Assembly (NCBI RefSeq): GCF_014192745.1
Contig: NZ_JACHYJ010000007.1
Location: 234,017 to 298,016 of the forward strand
Direction of reading: 5' to 3'
Source: Luteimonas sp. RC10
GTDB taxonomy: Bacteria; Pseudomonadota; Gammaproteobacteria; Xanthomonadales; Xanthomonadaceae
Length of the DNA: 64,000 bases
The notes under the pieces were generated by a model. The model was given only the letters and a program-made list of their open reading frames with translations. It searched no databases and was not told the DNA's origin. Shown here piece after piece: positions 35,826 through 44,174 of the stretch. Each line of letters begins with the position of its first letter. The first letter of the stretch is position 1. The position numbers and the translations under genes are program-made.

Positions 35826-35833
35826 TATTTCAT

Positions 35834-36200
35834 GGAGGTGAATACGTAGCCGGGTCCGATGTCCGTCACTTCCTGGCTGACCAGTGTTCGCGTCCACGAC
35901 CACCGCATCCCATGGTGGCCATGGCTACCACGCAGCAGTGCCGGACCAAGAGGTGGCCGTGAGGGGCGACCACAACGCCTCTGTCCTGGCCGGATATGCA
36001 ACGCCATCGGGGAACAGCTTTAGAGCTGTGTCATGAATTTGGCCCATCCTCGCATCGAGTGGGCATCCGCGTTTTCCCGATGCCCTCCGGATAGCGCCAA
36101 GCCACGGACAGACCCAGAATCTGGCCATACAGGTCGACATCTCTTATGCGGAGAAGTCGACGCGACCCACCCAGAATGGCGAAGCGCCACTTGTCCGGCC
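35834..36200. other. Geneless stretch between hipBA operator and ycaQ-like gene
   Basis: Short frames exist on both strands but none has family sequence, a good start or coding character. I see no terminator. The region would carry the ycaQ-like promoter, which I cannot place. Confidence 0.4.
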
Positions 36201-37397
36201 ATGACGATCCAGATCTCCAACGCAGCGGCAAGGCGGCTGTTTCTCGCGCGGCAAGGGCTTGCCGCGCCGCCGGGTCGGGCGTTGTCCAAGTCGGGCCTGC
36301 TGCAGCTCATCACCGATCTGGGCTTCGTGCAGGTGGACAGCATCGGCACGGTGGAGCGTGCCCACCACCAGATCCTGTTCTCGCGCAACCAGACCTACCG
36401 GCGCGGCGATCTGACGACGCTGCTGGAACAGGAGCACGCGCTGTTCGAGCACTGGACGCATGACGCCTCGATCCTGCCGACTGCGTTCTACCCGTACTGG
36501 AAGCATCGTTTCCGCCGCCGCGAGCCGATCATCCGCGAGCGCTGGCGCAAGTGGTATGGGGACGGCTTCGACGCGGCGTTCGAAGACACGCTGGCGCACA
36601 TCGAGGCCCATGGCCCGGTGCTGGCGCGGGACTTGAAAGAGGCCGGGCACGCGTCCGGCGGTTGGTGGAACTGGCATCCGTCCAAGACCGCGCTCGAGTA
36701 TCTCTGGCACACCGGCAAGCTCGCGATCGCTGGCCGCGTGAACTTCCAGAAGGTCTACGACCTGGCCGAACGGGTGATTCCTGCCGACTGCTACGAACGC
36801 GAGGTCGACCAGGCGCAGTTCGTCGACTGGGCGTGCCGGGAGGCCTTGACGCGGCTGGGCTTCGCGACACATGGCGAGATCGCCGCGTTCTTCGACCTGG
36901 TGTCGCCACAGGAGGCCAGGGACTGGATCGCACGCCATCGCGATGCGCTGTGCGAGGTGTCGCTGGTGTCCAGCGATGGCGAGCGCGCGCGTCCGTCCTA
37001 TGCCTTCGCTGACTTCGCCGCCGAGTTGCGGGACGTGCCCGAGCCGCCCGCCCGCGTCCGGGTGTTGAGCCCGTTCGATCCGCTGCTGCGCGACCGCAAG
37101 CGCACCGAACGGCTGTTCGGCTTCCACTACCGCATCGAGGTCTTCGTGCCCGAGCCCAAGCGGCAGTACGGTTACTACGTCTTCCCGCTCCTGGAGGGCG
37201 ACCGCCTGATCGGCCGGATCGATATGAAGGCCGAACGCAAGGGCGGCACGCTGGATGTGCGTCGGTTGTGGCTCGAGCCCGGCGTCCGGGCCTCGGCCGG
37301 ACGCCTCGACAAGCTCGACGCGGAACTGGCGCGACTGGCGAAGTTCACTGGCGTGGAGCACGTGCGTTACCTCAAAAGCTGGCACAAGGCGCGCTGA
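36201..37397 (+). CDS. ycaQ: YcaQ/AlkX-family DNA glycosylase (HTH_42)
   Basis: A 398-residue protein of the YcaQ (AlkX) family, glycosylases that remove bulky N7-alkylguanines and unhook interstrand crosslinks. The N-terminal ARRLFLARQGL and the catalytic-loop region LGFVQVDSIGTVERAHH (QVD at 44-46, in the place of the family's Q-x-D) are present, as are ASGWWxW-like GGWWNWHPSKTALEYL and the C-terminal LSPFDPLLRDRKRTERLFGF with PKRQYGYYVFPLL. ATG 36201 matches the family start; the frame is open upstream. Confidence 0.92.
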   Translation: MTIQISNAAARRLFLARQGLAAPPGRALSKSGLLQLITDLGFVQVDSIGTVERAHHQILFSRNQTYRRGDLTTLLEQEHALFEHWTHDASILPTAFYPYWKHRFRRREPIIRERWRKWYGDGFDAAFEDTLAHIEAHGPVLARDLKEAGHASGGWWNWHPSKTALEYLWHTGKLAIAGRVNFQKVYDLAERVIPADCYEREVDQAQFVDWACREALTRLGFATHGEIAAFFDLVSPQEARDWIARHRDALCEVSLVSSDGERARPSYAFADFAAELRDVPEPPARVRVLSPFDPLLRDRKRTERLFGFHYRIEVFVPEPKRQYGYYVFPLLEGDRLIGRIDMKAERKGGTLDVRRLWLEPGVRASAGRLDKLDAELARLAKFTGVEHVRYLKSWHKAR

Positions 37398-37493
37398 GGC
37401 TTTTGCGTGGCGGCGCTGGCATGGCCGGGACGCCGCCACGCGCACTGCACGCCTGGCGGGCTAGCGTGGCGCTTTGAAGACGGGATGCCGCGC

Positions 37494-38276
37494 ATGCGCC
37501 TGCTGGCCGGTTGCGAGATCGTGGTCGAGGCCGAAGACGACTGCGCGGTGGTCGCGATGCTGCGGCCGCGCAGCGGTGATGCCCAGTGGCTGGTCAGCGA
37601 ACGCTACACCTTCGAGCCGGATGTCCGTCCGACCGAGCACGTCGATCCGTTCGGCAATCTGTGCCAGCGCCTGATCGTCCCCCGGGGCCGCATGCGGCTG
37701 CGGACCGAGCTCGAAGTCGAGACCGAGCGTACGCTTGCCGTCGCACCATGGGCGCTGCCCACGCCGGCCTCGCTGCTGGCCGATGCGACCCTGCAGTACC
37801 TGCTGCCCAGCCGCTACTGCCCCTCCGACCGCGCGTTCGAGCAGGCCCAGGCCATTGTCGATGCTGCATCGCCTGGCACCGGCCATGTCGGCGCAATCGT
37901 GGCGTGGATCCGTCGCCATATCGCCTATCGCTACGGGGTCAGTGATGCCTGCACCGATGCGCTCGACACGATGGCGCAAGGCGCGGGGGTGTGCCGCGAC
38001 TTCGCCCATGTCGGGATCATGCTCTGCCGCAGCCTGCGGATTCCCGCACGCATGGTCGTGGGCTATCTGCACGGGCTCGAACCGATGGATCTGCATGCCT
38101 GGTTCGAGGCCTACCTGGACGGACGCTGGTACACCTTCGACGCCACCCAGGACGCGCCGCGTGGCGGCCGCATCGTGGTCGCGTATGGCCGCGACGCAGC
38201 CGATGTCGCCTTCCTGACCAACTACGGCTGGCTACGAACGGTCGAGATGCAGGTCTGGGTCGGCGAGAAGACCTGA
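37494..38276 (+). CDS. Transglutaminase-like cysteine peptidase (paralogue 1)
   Basis: A 260-residue protein: N-terminal beta domain typical of bacterial transglutaminase-like proteins (about 1-90), then the papain-like core with catalytic triad Cys167 (GAGVCRDFAH), His201 (MDLHAWFEAY) and Asp216 (YTFDAT). It is closely similar along its whole length to the protein at 49026-49820. Such proteins are cytoplasmic peptidases or amidases; substrate unknown. The start is chosen by alignment with that paralogue (MRLLAGCE against MHVRAGCE). Confidence 0.88.
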   Translation: MRLLAGCEIVVEAEDDCAVVAMLRPRSGDAQWLVSERYTFEPDVRPTEHVDPFGNLCQRLIVPRGRMRLRTELEVETERTLAVAPWALPTPASLLADATLQYLLPSRYCPSDRAFEQAQAIVDAASPGTGHVGAIVAWIRRHIAYRYGVSDACTDALDTMAQGAGVCRDFAHVGIMLCRSLRIPARMVVGYLHGLEPMDLHAWFEAYLDGRWYTFDATQDAPRGGRIVVAYGRDAADVAFLTNYGWLRTVEMQVWVGEKT

Positions 38277-38326
38277 GCGCGATGGCGATGCGACACTGCC
38301 CGCACCCGCTGTCGCGGAAGACCGCC

Positions 38327-39970
38327 ATGTCGCGCGTTCCTCTTGCAACTCGCTCCGCCGCCTGCCTGCTGTCCGCATTGCTGGCCGCCTGCACGTCCAC
38401 CGGCCCCATGACGGCTGCGGAGCCTGCGCAGTCCCCGGGCGCCCGACCCGCACCGATCACGCCGGATGTCGGCTGGCCGCGGACCTTCGCCGCGGTGCAG
38501 GCCGCCTGGCTGTTCGAGGACCAGAAGACCTTCGCCGACGCGGTGCCGCGGCGCGATCCGGCGCAGATCGAGGCGGCCTTCGCCGCCGCCCACGCCCGCC
38601 CGGACTTCGACCTGCGTGCGTTCGTGGACGCCCACTTCGTGCTGCCCGCACCGCCCCCGGGCACGCAGGTCGACCGGCAGCCGACGCTGCGCGCGCATAT
38701 CGATGCGCTGTGGCCGCGGCTTACCCGACCGCGCCCCGCACCACTGCCGCACGACAGTCTGCTGCCGCTGCCGCATGCCTATGTGGTGCCGGGCGGGCGC
38801 TTCCGCGAGATCTACTACTGGGACTCGTACTTCACGATGCGCGGCCTGGTCGAGAGCGGCCAGACCACGGCGTCGCGCGCCATGCTCGACAACTTCGCGC
38901 AGTTGATCGATGACTGGGGCCACGTGCCCAACGGCAACCGCAGCTATTACCTCAGCCGTTCGCAGCCGCCGTTCTTCTCGCACATGGTCGCGCTCGAGGC
39001 ACGCGACGATCCTGCGTCGGCGGTGCGCTATCTGCCGCAGCTGCGCCGCGAGCATGCGTACTGGATGGACGGCGCCGAACGGCTTGCGCCTGGCGAGGCG
39101 GCGCGGCGTGTCGTGCGTCTGGCCGATGGGCGCTTGCTCAACCGCTACTGGGACGATCGCGAGGTGCCGCGACCCGAGTCGTTCGAGCAGGACCGCCAGA
39201 CCGCGGCCGCGGCCACGTCACGGCCGGCGGCCGAGGTCTGGCGCGACCTGCGCGCCGGCGCCGAGAGCGGCTGGGACTACTCCAGCCGCTGGCTCGACGA
39301 CCCGACGCGGCTGGACACGATCCGCACCACGACGATCGTGCCGGTGGATCTCAACAGTCTGCTGCATCACCTGGAGTCGACGATCACCAAAGCCTGCGAA
39401 CAAGTACGGGATGCGGACTGTGCGCAGCGCTATACGACCATGGCCGACGCGCGCGCCGAGGCGATCGCAAGGCATCTGTGGCATGCCGATGGCTACTACG
39501 CCGACTACGATCTGCGCACGAGGCAGCCGCGCGCGCAACTGACCGCTGCCGCGCTGTTTGCGCTGCATGCGGGCATCGCCTCGCCCGAGCGCGCACGCCG
39601 CACCGCCGAGGCGGTGCGTCGGCAATTGCTGCGCCCGGGCGGCCTGGTCACCACCGCAGTCGACACCGGCCAGCAGTGGGATGCGCCCAATGTCTGGGCA
39701 CCGCTGCAATGGATCGCGGTCGACGGCCTGCGCCGATATGGCGAGCACGCGCTCGCGCGCGACATCGCGCGTGGCTTCATCGGCAATGTGCAAACGGTGT
39801 TCGACCGCGAGCGCAAGCTGGTGGAAAAGTACGACGCCGATGGCGCGCTGCAGGGCGGGGGCGGCGGCGAGTACCCGCTGCAGGAACGCTTCGGTTGGTC
39901 GAACGGCGTCACGCTCGCACTGCTGGCGCTGTATCCCGAGCTCGAGCGCATCCCGGCCGAGGCCGATTGA
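38327..39970 (+). CDS. treA: Alpha,alpha-trehalase (GH37), lipoprotein
   Basis: A 547-residue trehalase that splits trehalose to two glucose. Both family signatures are clear: PGGRFREIYYWDSY (155-168) and QWDAPNVWAPLQ (about 449-460), plus a Gly-rich GGGGGEYPLQ near the C-terminus. Length is close to periplasmic TreA (565). Unusually, the signal peptide ends in a lipobox LAAC (Cys22), so the enzyme is probably anchored to a membrane of the periplasm. It lies 50 bp after the transglutaminase-like gene. Confidence 0.95.
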   Translation: MSRVPLATRSAACLLSALLAACTSTGPMTAAEPAQSPGARPAPITPDVGWPRTFAAVQAAWLFEDQKTFADAVPRRDPAQIEAAFAAAHARPDFDLRAFVDAHFVLPAPPPGTQVDRQPTLRAHIDALWPRLTRPRPAPLPHDSLLPLPHAYVVPGGRFREIYYWDSYFTMRGLVESGQTTASRAMLDNFAQLIDDWGHVPNGNRSYYLSRSQPPFFSHMVALEARDDPASAVRYLPQLRREHAYWMDGAERLAPGEAARRVVRLADGRLLNRYWDDREVPRPESFEQDRQTAAAATSRPAAEVWRDLRAGAESGWDYSSRWLDDPTRLDTIRTTTIVPVDLNSLLHHLESTITKACEQVRDADCAQRYTTMADARAEAIARHLWHADGYYADYDLRTRQPRAQLTAAALFALHAGIASPERARRTAEAVRRQLLRPGGLVTTAVDTGQQWDAPNVWAPLQWIAVDGLRRYGEHALARDIARGFIGNVQTVFDRERKLVEKYDADGALQGGGGGEYPLQERFGWSNGVTLALLALYPELERIPAEAD

Positions 39971-39978
39971 CGCCTGCG

Positions 39979-41094
39979 TCAGCGGTCAGCCGCGCGTGCC
40001 GCCGCCGCGAAAGGACAACCGGGGTGCAGGGCGACGCCGTTCTTGCGGGCGCGGAAGGCCTGCGAGGCGGCGTACGCCGAGCGCCGCAGGCGCATCAACT
40101 CGCCCAGCGGGCGATGCGCTTCCAGCCCGTGCCACGGACTGAAGCCCACCCCGGTGTCGATGGCCGCACTGCGCTCGGGCGTCCACGCCGGCTGCGGCGG
40201 TGCGATGACGCGGGCCACGGTGCGAAACGGGCTGCGCACCTCGTCCCAGCGCGCGGTGGCATCGTCGACCGGCATCTCCTCGAGCGAGGTGCACAGCTGC
40301 GCGCGCAGTTCCCATTCGCCGCCCTGTGCGGCGAAAAACGCGATCACAGCCTCGCGCAATGCGTCGTCATCGGACAGGTCGAGCCGCACGTCGGTGAGGG
40401 CGCGCAGCGAGGTCGACACCGGCACCAGTTGCAGCTTGGCGATGTGGTCGCCGTGGCGCAGCGGCAGTTGGGTGAAGAACGTCTCGCCGAGGATGTGATG
40501 CGGTGGCTCGCCGCCCATCGCCTTGAGCGTGACGCTCTCCCCGCCCATCGCCTCCAGGCCCCGCTCGGTGCCACGCAGGATTGCCGAGATCAGCGTCTTG
40601 GTTCGGTCCATGCGGTCGGTGGTCTTGGCCAGCAGCTTGAGGCTGCGCAGGAACGCGCGTCCATTGGGGGCGTTGAACTGCGGGCCGTTGACCAGGATGA
40701 CGTCCTGCGCGCCCGGGCCATCGCTGCCATCGAGACGGGGGCCGGGCACGTCGCAGATCCGAAGTGCGATGCCGCGTGGCGTCGAGACGCGGTCGGCGAG
40801 CAGGTCGCCGGGCGTGGTCGACAGCCGCATCACCGCAGGGTGGCGGCCCGGGCGCGCGAACAGGCCCTGCGCCAGTTCGGGCGACAATCCCGCCGGCACC
40901 TCGACGACGGCCGACAGCAGGCCATGGCTCTTGGCGTGCACCGCGCGCAGGCCCTGCCCCTCGTCTTCCCAGGTCTTGCTCGAGATCGACAGCAAGACCT
41001 CGTCGAGTTCGGCCGCCAGCGCCGCCTCGTCGGGCACGGGCTGTGCGAGCGCTGGGTCGTAGCGCTGGAATGCCGCTGGGCTGGCAATGGACAT
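39979..41094 (-). CDS. Catalase-superfamily heme protein
   Basis: A 371-residue protein of the catalase-like heme domain family (smaller than mono-functional catalases of ~480 residues). HAKSHGLLSAVVEVPAG and the RLSTTPGDLLADRVSTPRGIALRI block match family members that are often called catalase family or SrpA-like. The catalytic His would be that in HAKSHG. TCAGGAG lies five bases before the ATG at 41094; the open frame upstream overlaps the next gene in another frame and is not used. Confidence 0.87.
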   Translation of the reverse strand: MSIASPAAFQRYDPALAQPVPDEAALAAELDEVLLSISSKTWEDEGQGLRAVHAKSHGLLSAVVEVPAGLSPELAQGLFARPGRHPAVMRLSTTPGDLLADRVSTPRGIALRICDVPGPRLDGSDGPGAQDVILVNGPQFNAPNGRAFLRSLKLLAKTTDRMDRTKTLISAILRGTERGLEAMGGESVTLKAMGGEPPHHILGETFFTQLPLRHGDHIAKLQLVPVSTSLRALTDVRLDLSDDDALREAVIAFFAAQGGEWELRAQLCTSLEEMPVDDATARWDEVRSPFRTVARVIAPPQPAWTPERSAAIDTGVGFSPWHGLEAHRPLGELMRLRRSAYAASQAFRARKNGVALHPGCPFAAAARAADR

Positions 41095-41138
41095 CGGCGC
41101 TCCTGATTTATCGAGGTCGTCGTGCGGCATGGACACCG

Positions 41139-41978
41139 TCAGCGCGCGAGGAAATCCAGCAGCGCGCGGTTGAACGCATCGGCGTGACTGACGTTGAGAC
41201 CGTGCGGCGCGTCGGGCACCACGACCAGCGCACTGCCGGGGATCGCCGCGTGGGTCCGCTGGCCGGAGCCTTCGAACGGCACCGTCGCATCGCCATCGCC
41301 ATGCAGCACGAGCACCGGCACGGTGATCGCCTTCAGGTCGCTGCGGAAATCGGTCGTCGCAAACGCTTCCATGCATCCCAGCGCTGCGGTCTGGTCGGAT
41401 TGACGCGCCAGCGCGATCGCTTCCTGGCGCTGCGCCTCGTCGACCTTGAGCGTGCCATCGACACTGAAGAACTGGGTCGTGAACGCGTCGAAGAACGCGT
41501 CGCGATCGCGTTCGAGACCGGCCCGCATATCGTCGGCCTTCTCCTGTGGCAGCGGGCCCTCGGGGTTGTCCTCGGTCTTGAGCAAATATGGCGGTACTGC
41601 GGCGGCGAACACCGCACTGTGCACGCGCGCCTGACCATGGCGGGCGAGGTAGCGGGCGACTTCGCCGCCGCCCATCGAGAAGCCGACGAGCGTGACCTCG
41701 CGCAGATCCAGATCCTCGAGCACGCCCGCCAGGTCGTCGGCGAGGGTGTCGTAGGTGTAGCCGTCGTCCGGCTTGTCGGAGCGCCCGAAGCCGCGACGGT
41801 CGTAGGCGATCACGCGATAGCCCGCCGCCTGCAGCGGGCCGACCTGCGCCTGCCACGAGGCCGCCGACAACGGCCAGCCATGAATCAGCACGACCGGGCG
41901 ACCGTGACCGCCCGAGTCCTCGACATGGAGATGGACACGGGATGAAGACAACGCAGTGGTCATGGCGAGACTCGACAT
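41139..41978 (-). CDS. Alpha/beta hydrolase, non-heme chloroperoxidase-like
   Basis: A 279-residue alpha/beta-hydrolase with oxyanion HGWP, nucleophile GFSMGGGE (Ser), acid LHGDGDATVP (Asp) and catalytic His in VVPDAPHGLNVSH. The pattern and length fit the non-heme chloroperoxidase/esterase group. It lies 44 bp upstream of the catalase-like gene on the same strand, so both may share a transcript concerned with peroxide or peracid. Start at 41978 or at the Met five codons later; no Shine-Dalgarno decides. Confidence 0.9.
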   Translation of the reverse strand: MSSLAMTTALSSSRVHLHVEDSGGHGRPVVLIHGWPLSAASWQAQVGPLQAAGYRVIAYDRRGFGRSDKPDDGYTYDTLADDLAGVLEDLDLREVTLVGFSMGGGEVARYLARHGQARVHSAVFAAAVPPYLLKTEDNPEGPLPQEKADDMRAGLERDRDAFFDAFTTQFFSVDGTLKVDEAQRQEAIALARQSDQTAALGCMEAFATTDFRSDLKAITVPVLVLHGDGDATVPFEGSGQRTHAAIPGSALVVVPDAPHGLNVSHADAFNRALLDFLAR

Positions 41979-42155
41979 CGGGGAAGGAACGCCATGCTGC
42001 GCACGCGCACCCGATGCGGACGTGAAGCCGCGGCCGCCCGTTGCCCATCACCTGCGGGCGTGCAGATCGCGTCATCGCCTTGCACGCAAGTCACAGCGCT
42101 TTGATCGGCGCGCTCCTAGCCTGCGGATGTCTTCCCCCCCCTCGGAGTCCGTCCC

Positions 42156-42689
42156 ATGAGTACGATTTCTCCGGTGACCGGCGAGGTGTCCGACAGCAAG
42201 GTCGCCGCGATCTTCGACAGCGAGCACACCGCCCGGCGCGTCGCCCAGCAACTGCAGGCCGAACGCGGTTTCAAGGCCTCGCAGGTCAAGGTGGTCACCC
42301 GCCACGACCGCCAGCCAGGCCGCAAGCTCGAGCCCGAGAACCGCGGCATCCTGCGCACCTTGATCATCGCGCACTACAAGCTGGGCCTGGCGGGGCTGGC
42401 GATCGGCGCAGTCCTGTTCGGCGTGCTGTATGCGGCCAGCGTGCCGGCGGTGATCAATTCGCCATGGTTCGCCGGCGGCCTGATCATCGGCTACGGCGGT
42501 GTGTTCGGGTTGATGGTCGGTGGCCTGGTGACCTTGCGCCCCGACCATGATCCCTACCTGTTCAAGGTGCGCGAGGCACTGGCCGAAGGCCGTGCGGCGG
42601 TGGTGGTACACGCATTCGATGCCGCCGAGCGCGATCGTGCCAGCGAGGCACTGTCGAGCGCCAGCGGCGAGACCATCCGCACGCTGTGA
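42156..42689 (+). CDS. Two-TM membrane protein, general-stress-17M-like N-terminus
   Basis: A 177-residue protein: an N-terminal soluble domain (about 1-60; KVAAIFDSEHTARRVAQQLQ) that resembles the general-stress YflT fold, two Gly-rich membrane segments (about 70-125) and a C-terminal soluble piece (VREALAEGRAAVVVHAF). This layout is common in uncharacterised proteobacterial stress proteins. A CGGAG stands before the ATG. Divergent from the hydrolase gene. Confidence 0.75.
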   Translation: MSTISPVTGEVSDSKVAAIFDSEHTARRVAQQLQAERGFKASQVKVVTRHDRQPGRKLEPENRGILRTLIIAHYKLGLAGLAIGAVLFGVLYAASVPAVINSPWFAGGLIIGYGGVFGLMVGGLVTLRPDHDPYLFKVREALAEGRAAVVVHAFDAAERDRASEALSSASGETIRTL

Positions 42690-42714
42690 CGCATGGCCGC
42701 ACCGACGGCTGCGA

Positions 42715-43152
42715 TCAGGCCTCGGCCGGAACGCCCTGCGTTTCGGCGAGGTCGCTCGCCAGCCGGCGCGCGATCTGCGGATGCTCGTTGTAGAAAGCGG
42801 CATTGCCTGCGAGCTCGCGCCAGATCTCGGCATGGGTGATCAGCCGCGCCGCGTGTTGCGTGACCTCCGCGATCTGACGCGGTGCAGGCGCAGTCCGCGC
42901 CATCGCCAGTTCGAGCAGATGCAGCAGCGCGCGCGACTGCGCCACGCAGATCTCCGCCTCGCGCAAGGCGAGTTGACCCAGCGTCTGCATGCGGCCTGCA
43001 TCGAGCGTGGCCACGCGGGCGTCGGCAAGCACCGCGTCGGGCGTGCCTGCGACGAGATCGAGGAGCCGTCGCAACGGCCCCTGGGTGGATGCGCAGCGCG
43101 CGATGTCGTCGATGCGCGTTCCGCGACGCGCGGGATGGCGGGCTTCGTCCAT
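42715..43152 (-). CDS. Hypothetical protein divergent from an XRE regulator
   Basis: A 145-residue mostly helical protein without signal peptide or membrane segment. No family recognised. AAGGAGAG precedes the ATG at 43152. It shares a 160-bp promoter region, with a clear palindrome, with the XRE regulator at 43313, so it is probably controlled by it. Confidence 0.7.
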   Translation of the reverse strand: MDEARHPARRGTRIDDIARCASTQGPLRRLLDLVAGTPDAVLADARVATLDAGRMQTLGQLALREAEICVAQSRALLHLLELAMARTAPAPRQIAEVTQHAARLITHAEIWRELAGNAAFYNEHPQIARRLASDLAETQGVPAEA

Positions 43153-43243
43153 GGTCGCTCTCCTTGAGATCGCCGCTGGCACGCGGCGCGCCGTGCCCGC
43201 ATGTCGCGCTTGGGCGCAGCGGCATGCGAGCAGCCATACTCAA

Positions 43244-43260
43244 ACTACGTTTAACGTAGT
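43244..43260. promoter_or_regulatory. Palindromic operator ACTACGT-TTA-ACGTAGT
   Basis: A perfect 7-bp inverted repeat with a 3-bp spacer, centred 53 bp before the XRE start and 100 bp before the divergent gene. It is typical in size for an XRE dimer site. Confidence 0.6.
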
Positions 43261-43312
43261 ATCGGAGTCAAGCGACGTTTCGGAAGCTTCCCGACGCCGA
43301 AGTCCGGGATGC

Positions 43313-43609
43313 ATGACAAGCGTGGCTGCCAAGGAACCCCTGCCTGTCTTCAGCCGTCGGTTGCGCGAGGCGCGCACCGCGGTGGGCCTCTCGCAGCGCA
43401 CGCTGGGGATCGAGGCCGGGCTCGACGATTTCGTCGCCAGCACCCGGGTCAACCGCTACGAGACCGGCGTGCACCAACCCGATCTGCAGACCTTTCGCCG
43501 CATGGCCGAGGTGCTCGACCTGCCGGTGGCGTACTTCTATGCCGACGACGATGCACTTGCCGGCTTGATCGCCGAGCACCATCGCCGTGGTCGCACGTCG
43601 CCGCGCTGA
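43313..43609 (+). CDS. XRE-family transcriptional regulator
   Basis: A 98-residue protein: helix-turn-helix (about 13-75; FSRRLREARTAVGLSQRTLGI through VNRYETGVHQPDL, then VAYFYADDD) with the usual recognition of a single-domain XRE repressor. It probably binds the palindrome at 43244-43260. ATG 43313 is the Met next to the conserved part; the frame is open further upstream. Confidence 0.88.
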   Translation: MTSVAAKEPLPVFSRRLREARTAVGLSQRTLGIEAGLDDFVASTRVNRYETGVHQPDLQTFRRMAEVLDLPVAYFYADDDALAGLIAEHHRRGRTSPR

Positions 43610-43792
43610 ACGCGCGTCACGCCGCAGGACAGCCTGACGTCTGCACGCGCGGCCTGCGACACCAGGCTGCAGCCCTTGCAGACGCGCCGCTGCATGGTTC
43701 ACGCATCGCCGATGTGTGCATTCGCACAATCGCCTGCATCCCCCTACCTCCCTGCGCTCGCGCGCACGGACGCCTGTTCGAGGACGCAATCG

Positions 43793-44062
43793 ATGAACAA
43801 CAGTTTCACTCTGGAGTACGACATGAGCCTGCGCCTGTGGGTACTGCGGCAGGATGGCTCGGGGCGCCTGGTGGCCTCGTTCCTCAGCCGCCAGAGCGCC
43901 ACCGAAGGCTCGACGTTGCGCGATCTCATCGGCCCGAACGCACGTCTGCGGATCCGCAATGCCGACGGCAGCTATCAGGATGGACTTGCTGACAGGCTCG
44001 CCCCTGCGCTGTCGACATCGCCGACCACGCGTGCCGCATCGTCGCTGCCCCTGGCGCGCTGA
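43793..44062 (+). CDS. Small hypothetical protein
   Basis: An 89-residue protein; the middle part LRLWVLRQDGSGRLVASFLSR resembles the short DUF2188-like beta-rich proteins only weakly. No signal peptide. Two candidate Mets (residues 1 and 11) exist. A strong hairpin at 44099-44126 follows, as expected for a real 3' end. Confidence 0.55.
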   Translation: MNNSFTLEYDMSLRLWVLRQDGSGRLVASFLSRQSATEGSTLRDLIGPNARLRIRNADGSYQDGLADRLAPALSTSPTTRAASSLPLAR

Positions 44063-44098
44063 GCCGCGCACGACACGACGCAGGCAAGATCCGCAACG

Positions 44099-44126
44099 CA
44101 CATGGGCGCCCAACGGCGCCCATGTG
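44099..44126 (+). terminator. Hairpin after the small hypothetical gene
   Basis: A perfect 12-bp stem CACATGGGCGCC / GGCGCCCATGTG with loop CAAC; no long T-run. Confidence 0.6.
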
Positions 44127-44139
44127 TCCAATCCATCGA

Positions 44140-44166
44140 GGCGGACCGGGCAACGCCCGGTCCGCC
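44140..44166 (-). terminator. Hairpin after the outer-membrane barrel gene
   Basis: A perfect 12-bp stem GGCGGACCGGGC / GCCCGGTCCGCC with loop AAC, ending 9 bp from the stop of the minus-strand gene at 44175. It probably ends that transcript; no T-run on the minus strand. Confidence 0.6.
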
Positions 44167-44174
44167 ATCCGACT

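Noticed and set aside
35925..36140. 71-codon minus-strand frame in the gap after the hipBA operators
   Set aside because: No recognisable sequence, no ribosome site and atypical composition for a gene here.
41095..42075. Extended 698-codon frame of the catalase-like protein
   Set aside because: The added N-terminal part is the hydrolase gene read in another frame; a good Shine-Dalgarno sets the start at 41094.
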